The notes beneath the pieces were generated by a model, which did not search any database, was not told the DNA's origin, and worked only from the letters and a program-made list of their open reading frames with translations. From the NCBI GenBank assembly GCA_947497195.1, contig CANMGM010000006.1:1-19977 (forward strand): a DNA stretch of 19,977 nt, read 5' to 3'. Shown here piece after piece: positions 15,412-19,977 of the stretch; within the stretch, counting starts at the first letter, position 1, and every line of letters starts with the position of its first letter. This DNA comes from Bacteroidota bacterium. Its GTDB lineage: Bacteria > Bacteroidota > Bacteroidia > M30B66. The position numbers were made by a program, and so were the translations under genes.

Positions 15412-16736
15412 TCCTTCACTAAGCCTAAAAACGAATCTTCGACCCCTGTCTCAGGACCTTCTGCCGGAGCTTTATAGTACTGTCCTTTGCGATTGATGAG
15501 AAAATAGCCATTGGCATTGGGTGTTTCGGGAATATCCTTAAATGCATCAGAGCAGGATGCGAAATCGGCAACCAACAAAATATTTTTTATCGATTCGAGC
15601 GCACGGTTCAACCCTGCTTTCTCTGAAGTCTTTACCACGACGAGGAATTCAACTTCATTTTTAAATCGTTCCTTAAAGGCTTGCAGCATAACCAGTTCAC
15701 GATAGGTTGCCTGCGAAAAACTTGCGTAGTAACATAGGTAAACCGGTTTTCCCCGCAGATCTGAAAGGCGCATGGCTTTTCCGCTTAAAAGATTGAAGCT
15801 AAAGTTTGGCACTTCGCTTCCCTTCGCATACTTTAACCAATCGGTTTTAATTGTTGCTGCACATTGTTTTACCTGCGGATAAATTGATTGAGCCATGAGC
15901 GAATCGAGCATCCATTCGAAGGAAACATCGCGAAAGCCGTTTTGATTTCTGAGTTGACTTATGCCGAGTAAGAATGCGAATTCGCGCACTTCGGGATGCA
16001 TGGCTAAAGAGTCGCTTCGAAATTCTGTCCACAAGGGTTGCCATGCTTTTTCGCGAATTGCATTTTGCAACTTTAAGCCATTGCGGGCATTGAGTTTTTG
16101 AAGGATAAATCCATTGTATAAATTTCTAAAACTTTCAATCCAAGCAAGATTGGCCGGTTCTGCATCCTGTTCGAAATACTTTTGCATAAGCCTGGCGCGT
16201 GAGTCTGATTCGGCAACGATTTCAACATAGGCCGTTCGGTAAAAAACATAGTTTCTCAGCAAGGTCGAAGGATGCTTTTCATAGTTTTTACGAAGCGTAT
16301 CGGTAAAATACCTTACCTCTTTGGCGCGACGAATTGCCGCAAATTTCAATAGTTCAAGCAATCGAACATCACAGAGCGAATCGACAGCCCACATGGCCAG
16401 GTTTAATGCGCGTGAATCACCTTTCAGGATGATTGCCCTTTCCTCCTTCCCTATCCAATCGGTCCAAACTGTATCGTTGTTTACAACGCAAATTCCGGTC
16501 GAAGCGTCCCGTACATTGATGAAATAATATCCGGCCTGTGGCAATTCGATTGCCCTATATGCATTGTCGAGCTTAAACTCAGCAAAGAGCTTATCTTTCA
16601 TTAAAATGGCATCACCTAATCTTGTAATACTGCATTGCACAGCTGCATCGGAGCGCAGCATTAAAACGGTCTGGGCTTGGGAATCTAACCGTAATACTTC
16701 AAGAAAAATAAGGAGGAGCAGAATTGAATTGCGCAT
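15408..16736 (-). CDS. TlpA-like thioredoxin-fold protein lacking the CxxC
   Basis: 442 aa with a signal peptide (M-R-N-S-I-L-L-L-L-I-F-L...A-Q, about 22 residues). The N-terminal 300 residues are a helix-rich region of the kind found in Bacteroidota DUF4369/AhpC-TSA proteins. A C-terminal thioredoxin fold (about 306-442) begins 'G-S-E-V-P-N-F-S-F'. At the place of the usual 'F-W-A-S-W-C-x-x-C' it reads Y337-A-S-F-S341-Q-A-T344: both redox cysteines are replaced. The cis-Pro region ('E-T-P-N-A-N-G-Y-F-L-I') is retained, so the fold is likely intact but without disulphide chemistry. Its stop overlaps the Nudix stop through TTAA. The 97-base gap upstream shows only a TACATTTC near-match to a -7 box. 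Confidence 0.8.
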   Translation of the reverse strand: MRNSILLLLIFLEVLRLDSQAQTVLMLRSDAAVQCSITRLGDAILMKDKLFAEFKLDNAYRAIELPQAGYYFINVRDASTGICVVNNDTVWTDWIGKEERAIILKGDSRALNLAMWAVDSLCDVRLLELLKFAAIRRAKEVRYFTDTLRKNYEKHPSTLLRNYVFYRTAYVEIVAESDSRARLMQKYFEQDAEPANLAWIESFRNLYNGFILQKLNARNGLKLQNAIREKAWQPLWTEFRSDSLAMHPEVREFAFLLGISQLRNQNGFRDVSFEWMLDSLMAQSIYPQVKQCAATIKTDWLKYAKGSEVPNFSFNLLSGKAMRLSDLRGKPVYLCYYASFSQATYRELVMLQAFKERFKNEVEFLVVVKTSEKAGLNRALESIKNILLVADFASCSDAFKDIPETPNANGYFLINRKGQYYKAPAEGPETGVEDSFLGLVKD

Positions 16737-16833
16737 GTGTGTATGAACGCGAAATGTACGGTTTTATGCTTCGCTACAAGCAACAATGATTGGCGTATGC
16801 AAAAATTGAATGAAAAAATTAAAGTTGAACACA

Positions 16834-18060
16834 TTACCCTTTTTTATTTTTTTCTTCGATCCATTTCGATAAAAAACGTGTGCTTTGCATTCGATGATGC
16901 ATCAGCATAGCTCCTGTAAAGTTCTTCTTCCTATGTTTTTCGATATTGGCTGAAATGTAGCTTAAGACAGATAAAAATTCGGTTTGTAATGTAGCATCTG
17001 CAAATTGCTCCCTAAAAACGCGCGAGCCCTCTAATGAGGAATCATTCCATTCCTTTTTTTGATTGTGAAGCGTTACCGCTCTCTGCGCAAAACCATCAAC
17101 ATCGTTCAGCACAGATTGTGGCATGCAGTGTATTCCTTCGGCTCCAACATCAGTTGTTACGAATGGCGTTCCGCACTGCATTGCATCAACAAGCTTCCCT
17201 TTTAATCCAGCCCCAAATCGCAAAGGTGCCAGCATAACACGATGTTTTTGAATCGCTGCGAAAGCATCCTCAACACGACCATGCATGAAGAAATTTGATT
17301 TTACATCGTGCAACTGTCTATCCTTTGCCTGCATGTATGATCCATAAATATGTAGCTCTGCATCAGGTTGGCGCTTTAAAATTGCTGGCCAGATGTTGTC
17401 TTTCAGATTTAAAACGGCATCACGGTTGGGTGCATGCTGAAAACTTCCAATCATTGTGTAACCTCTTCGGTGTTCAAATTCGGGCCTTGCGCTCTTCTCC
17501 AAATCATGCAACTGGAATCGCCTACAGAATGGAAGATACACGAGCAAATCATTGGGAATATTAAAAGTGTTCTTCAGTATTTCCAATTCGGGATTGGAAA
17601 TAATTAAACTAAGGTCACTTCGGTATATTGCCGCAATTTCTCTGAATGCATCACTGTTAAAAAAGTCAATTTCCTCATCCTGCAAACTGTTTTGAATCCG
17701 TTTTGCGCGCGCATGCCTTAAAAAATGTAGATCCTCGGTATCGAGAATCCTAACAGCTTGCGGAATTTTTTCTGCAACACGCCAGCCGTATTGTTCTTCA
17801 CTCATAAACCTGTCGAACAGCACCAAATCGGGCTTCAGTTCTTGTAACCAGACATCAAATGTTGAGCTATTCAACTCAATTTGAACTTCATTTACGGCTA
17901 CACCACTAGGAAAACGGACAAATTCGCCGCGTTGTGATGCGCTTGCAAAAGTTAGGTTCCAGCCATTTGCAAAAAGCAAATGCATTATTTCATTGATACG
18001 AGCACCTGCAGCAGAAGAGCCGGGCTCTGGCCATACATGTCCAATAATCAGTGCTTTCAT
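16834..18060 (-). CDS. GT-B glycosyltransferase, family 4 type
   Basis: 408 aa, cytoplasmic or membrane-associated sugar transferase using an activated sugar. The N-terminal Rossmann half starts 'K-A-L-I-I-G-H-V-W-P-E-P-G-S-S-A-A-G-A-R' (the glycine-rich acceptor loop). The C-terminal half has 'M-I-G-S-F-Q-H-A-P-N-R-D', 'L-H-I-Y-G-S', and the GT4 donor motif 'R-F-G-A-G-L-K-G-K-L-V-D-A-M-Q-C-G-T-P-F-V', with the second acidic position of the E-x7-E motif at a Gly/Asp variant. 'P-R-F-G-A-G-x-K-G-K' resembles glycosyltransferases that build surface glycans. No other glycan genes flank it here. Divergent from the small-gene operon across 139 bases. Confidence 0.87.
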   Translation of the reverse strand: MKALIIGHVWPEPGSSAAGARINEIMHLLFANGWNLTFASASQRGEFVRFPSGVAVNEVQIELNSSTFDVWLQELKPDLVLFDRFMSEEQYGWRVAEKIPQAVRILDTEDLHFLRHARAKRIQNSLQDEEIDFFNSDAFREIAAIYRSDLSLIISNPELEILKNTFNIPNDLLVYLPFCRRFQLHDLEKSARPEFEHRRGYTMIGSFQHAPNRDAVLNLKDNIWPAILKRQPDAELHIYGSYMQAKDRQLHDVKSNFFMHGRVEDAFAAIQKHRVMLAPLRFGAGLKGKLVDAMQCGTPFVTTDVGAEGIHCMPQSVLNDVDGFAQRAVTLHNQKKEWNDSSLEGSRVFREQFADATLQTEFLSVLSYISANIEKHRKKNFTGAMLMHHRMQSTRFLSKWIEEKNKKG

Positions 18061-18095
18061 CCCAAATTAGAGTCGAACAAAATCCTCAAGGCTAT

Positions 18096-18112
18096 TCAAA
18101 TTTTGCATTTGA
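18096..18112. repeat. 17-bp palindrome over the -33 element: possible operator
   Basis: TCAAAT-N5-ATTTGA, a perfect 6-bp inverted repeat. Its right arm contains the TTTG (18108-18111) that serves as the -33 element of the small-gene operon, so a protein bound here would block that promoter and could also affect the divergent glycosyltransferase gene. Confidence 0.4.
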
Positions 18113-18138
18113 TTTGGAACGGCAATCTACTATATTTG
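18108..18138 (+). promoter_or_regulatory. Consensus Bacteroidota promoter of the small-gene operon
   Basis: TTTG at 18108-18111, exactly 19 bases, then TATATTTG at 18131-18138: a full match to TTTG-N19-TAnnTTTG. Transcription would start near 18142, giving an A-rich leader of about 58 bases before the ATG at 18200. This is the best promoter match in the window. Confidence 0.75.
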
Positions 18139-18199
18139 AGTTGATGCACACGAATCGATTACCTGTGTTCGTTGTACAAAATAAAAATACGTTTAATTC

Positions 18200-18556
18200 A
18201 TGGAAACTGAAAAAACAGAAATGGAAAATTATGAAAGCCAGTTGGAGCAATTAGCTCAGGATGTTAAATACTGCAGGCGACGGTTAATCGAGAACAGTTT
18301 GTTTTTGATCTTGATTAGCTTCATATATTATCAAATAATCGACAACAACATTCGATATAACTCTTTTGGAACCGGCCTAGATTATTTCCTCCTTGTTTTT
18401 TATTGCATCTTTTTAATTTTATCGATTATGGCGTTAAGAGTGGCGCATTACAATTACAGCTGTGCACAACGCTTATTGTATTGCTTTACCGAAGATCCGG
18501 AGGTTATTGAAGAGGCTTTTCGAAAATTTCTTGAGGACGAAAAAGAGAAGAAATGA
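18200..18556 (+). CDS. Small two-helix membrane protein, unknown function
   Basis: Not recognised. 118 aa: a charged N terminus with coiled-coil character (about 1-28), two hydrophobic segments (about 29-48 and 58-80) making a membrane hairpin with both ends predicted inside, and an acidic, lysine-rich C-terminal helix. A few cysteines lie near the membrane edges. No signal peptide. The start at 18200 follows an A-rich leader; in-frame ATGs a few codons later are possible alternatives. First gene of a three-gene unit: its stop overlaps the next start by 4 bases (ATGA). GC is low: 15 of 60 bases at 18301-18360. Confidence 0.7.
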   Translation: METEKTEMENYESQLEQLAQDVKYCRRRLIENSLFLILISFIYYQIIDNNIRYNSFGTGLDYFLLVFYCIFLILSIMALRVAHYNYSCAQRLLYCFTEDPEVIEEAFRKFLEDEKEKK

Positions 18557-18870
18557 AAGAAGACCAATTGAATTCAACCAAATATTATCCTATTCTTGAC
18601 GGTAAACAAATCGAAGAGCTGATTCGGGACAAAGAACTTCTCGAACTGCTTTTTGAAATCATGGAAAAAGAAAAACTGGATGATTTATTTTTTGCCCCCG
18701 AAACATCACTCAACCGAGTTGCTAAAAAACTAATAGTTAGCGAAATTGAAAACGATAACCAATTTATCGTTAATCTTCACAACCTAATTCATTGTTTTAT
18801 TAAAGCACAACGTTATGATATTGCTGCTGCTTTAAAACTTAAAACATACAGCAGCATCCAGAATGGCTAA
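18553..18870 (+). CDS. Small helical soluble protein, unknown function
   Basis: Not recognised. 105 aa, with no signal or membrane segment. Acidic and predicted mostly helical, with repeated Glu/Leu/Lys blocks such as 'E-E-L-I-R-D-K-E-L-L-E-L-L-F-E-I', a central 'A-K-K-L-I-V-S-E-I-E' and a C-terminal helix 'A-Q-R-Y-D-I-A-A-A-L'. It overlaps the preceding gene by 4 bases and the following one by 8, so all three are translationally linked. The layout suggests a cytoplasmic partner of the membrane protein, but this is inference. Confidence 0.68.
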   Translation: MKEDQLNSTKYYPILDGKQIEELIRDKELLELLFEIMEKEKLDDLFFAPETSLNRVAKKLIVSEIENDNQFIVNLHNLIHCFIKAQRYDIAAALKLKTYSSIQNG

Positions 18871-19237
18871 AGACCCTATAGAATTGGGATACGAAAGTAT
18901 GAAGTCAAAATTCGGAATGTACAATTCGGAAACAGATGCCTGTATACAAAAATTAACACGTTGTAAACCAGATGATAGAAATAATATTATAGCCGAATTG
19001 GCAGCAGCATATAAACTCGAGTGCGATTTCTATCTGAAGCATCTCGGTTCGATGACAACAAATGAGATTGAAGCTTTTGTTTGGTTCATTGTGATGAAGC
19101 TAGATTTGGTGCGTGGACTTCTTCCGGGTGCACAAGCTGCGCCGATTCCTGAACTGAATGCCATCTTGGAGGTATACGAAAATGAAATGTGGAAAAAAAT
19201 AGATCCCTATTTGTTTTCCGAAAATAAGCCCAAATAA
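18863..19237 (+). CDS. Small helical protein, unknown function
   Basis: Not recognised. 124 aa, cytoplasmic by sequence, mostly helical. It has two Cys in the N-terminal third (D-A-C-I-Q-K-L-T-R-C), a third in 'L-E-C-D-F-Y', and a hydrophobic central helix 'I-E-A-F-V-W-F-I-V-M-K-L-D-L-V-R' that looks more like a buried or amphipathic helix than a membrane span. Starts 8 bases inside the previous gene. Last member of the three-gene unit; the 98-base gap after it is AT-rich and contains no convincing terminator (only a 4-bp AGCC/GGCT hairpin). Confidence 0.68.
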   Translation: MAKDPIELGYESMKSKFGMYNSETDACIQKLTRCKPDDRNNIIAELAAAYKLECDFYLKHLGSMTTNEIEAFVWFIVMKLDLVRGLLPGAQAAPIPELNAILEVYENEMWKKIDPYLFSENKPK

Positions 19238-19335
19238 ACAAGGCTGGTTTTACTTCAATTTAATTGGAATCTCTATCGTGAATTTAAGAGTTATTTACTT
19301 ATAAATAATTGCATATCAATTAAATACTAATAACT

Positions 19336-19656
19336 ATGAAGACATTTTTGTTAATTCTTACTACCACGATGTTGTCTTTTTCCGTTAAATGTCAGACAAC
19401 CAGTTTTAATAAATTTAAAACTAAACAAAATAGTAATTTGGTTATGGGTAGTGACACCGCTAATTATTGGTATTACAAAACAAAAACATACTTACTCCGT
19501 GAACCGAGTAACGGATATGAATGGAGAATGACAATGCCGATTAAATGTGATAAGAGTAAACTTATTCCTGATGGAACAATTGTAGTTAACATAGAAAGTA
19601 CTCAAATTGACTCCACCCAAAAAACTAAAGGTTTTATCTTACTATTAGAAGATTAA
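19336..19656 (+). CDS. Small secreted protein, unknown function
   Basis: Not recognised. 106 aa with an obvious signal peptide (M-K-T-F-L-L-I-L-T-T-T-M-L-S-F-S-V-K-C-Q, cleavage around residue 18-20). The Lys before the Cys argues against a lipobox. The mature part is short, rich in Thr, Lys, Ser, Asn and Tyr ('Y-W-Y-Y-K-T-K-T-Y'), probably beta, with one Cys. Very AT-rich: 14 G/C in the 60 bases at 19381-19440. No clear -7 box in the AT-rich gap before it. Its TAA shares the palindrome TTAA (19653-19656) with the stop of the minus-strand ORF remnant. Confidence 0.6.
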   Translation: MKTFLLILTTTMLSFSVKCQTTSFNKFKTKQNSNLVMGSDTANYWYYKTKTYLLREPSNGYEWRMTMPIKCDKSKLIPDGTIVVNIESTQIDSTQKTKGFILLLED

Positions 19657-19859
19657 GCGATTGAGGAACCAGACCTTAGATTTTTAACCTGTTCAGGCAA
19701 TAGATTTAATGTTTGGTTCTTTTGAACCATACATTTTTGTTTACACCCAACAGTTTGACCTGACTCTGTAACGAAATTTTCAACGCTATAGTTCATACCA
19801 TAATCATTTTTAGGCTTAACACCAATTTCACTCCAATACTGAGATGTTGTGTTATTTTT
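19653..19859 (-). pseudogene. Minus-strand ORF remnant, 3' end of an unknown gene
   Basis: Reading the minus strand gives 68 sense codons, open from just after a TGA (19862-19860) to a TAA at 19655-19653. The peptide looks protein-like: it includes 'Q-Y-W-S-E-I-G-V-K-P-K', 'N-Y-S-V-E-N-F-V', a 'C-K-Q-K-C' pair and 'L-L-P-E-Q-V-K-N-L'. There is no start codon in the first 21 codons, so it is either the tail of a truncated gene or a short gene from Met22 (47 aa). Family not recognised. The stop overlaps the convergent secreted-protein gene by TTAA. Confidence 0.35.
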
Positions 19860-19860
19860 T

Positions 19861-19977
19861 CACCTAAACAATTTGAAATTATAGTGTGTAGATTTTAGGT
19901 GTGTATAAACAATTATGTATCCGATAAAATCTGATAATGTTAGTCATTAGTGCCGATTTTTCATCCGCTTTGGGTGC
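19861..19977. repeat. Repeat-rich AT-rich tail, running off the window
   Basis: Contains interleaved short repeats: inverted CACCTAAA (19861-19868) / TTTAGGTG (19894-19901); inverted AGATTTTA (19890-19897) / TAAAATCT (19925-19932); direct TAAACAATT at 19865-19873 and 19906-19914; direct GTGTGTA at 19884-19890 and 19899-19905. On the minus strand a frame of 32 codons is open from the window edge to a TAA at 19881-19879, which could be the end of a gene beyond the edge. The alternating arms suggest a structured RNA, a recombination site or part of a dispersed element; none is proven. Confidence 0.4.

Noticed and set aside
19861..19977. Integron attC site
   Set aside because: The crossed inverted repeats suggested it, but no RYYYAAC/GTTRRRY core pair is present on either strand, and no integrase is seen.

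Overview
The window is a stretch of a Bacteroidota chromosome. The support is the gene families (paired methylmalonyl-CoA mutase subunits behind a short FtsB/DivIC protein, stand-alone MnmD, DUF4920, an OmpA/PD40/TPR envelope protein, DUF4878-type lipoprotein), the near absence of Shine-Dalgarno sequences, and several matches to the Bacteroidota promoter consensus TTTG-N19-TAnnTTTG. I cannot name the genus.

Left edge (1-934, + strand): the C-terminal end of a probable family 2 glycosyltransferase and a StrG-like 2OG-Fe(II) oxygenase, probably the tail of a surface-glycan or natural-product cluster. Next on the minus strand (5353 to 1038) is ftsB-like > mutA > mutB, which joins a septum protein to the heterodimeric B12-dependent mutase that interconverts succinyl-CoA and methylmalonyl-CoA. 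A minus-strand azurin-like lipoprotein that has lost its copper ligands (5925-5428) diverges from dnaX (6031-7752, +). dnaX carries an A10 tract with the E. coli-type slippery heptamer in phase and a -1 stop two codons later.

From 14777 down to 7762 the minus strand is one long run: pyrE, an SRPBCC protein, a small lipoprotein, a membrane-anchored YiiX-like cysteine hydrolase, a nine-repeat TPR protein, a PorE-like TPR/PD40/OmpA protein, mnmD, a DUF4920 protein and a small CxxCH haem protein. Apart from pyrE, mnmD and the SRPBCC protein these are mainly envelope or periplasmic proteins. A Nudix hydrolase (14776-15411, +) is fitted without any spacer between pyrE (shared CATG at the starts) and a thioredoxin-fold protein lacking its CxxC (shared TTAA at the stops). 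A GT4 glycosyltransferase (18060-16834, -) follows.

The right end (18061-19977) is visibly more AT-rich and accessory-looking. A consensus promoter with a palindrome over its -33 element drives three overlapping small genes of unknown function. After these come a small secreted protein, a minus-strand ORF remnant and a repeat-rich tail that runs off the window. The three-gene unit is the best candidate for an undescribed system, although nothing in the sequence reveals its function. No tRNA, rRNA, CRISPR array, transposase or integrase was recognised.
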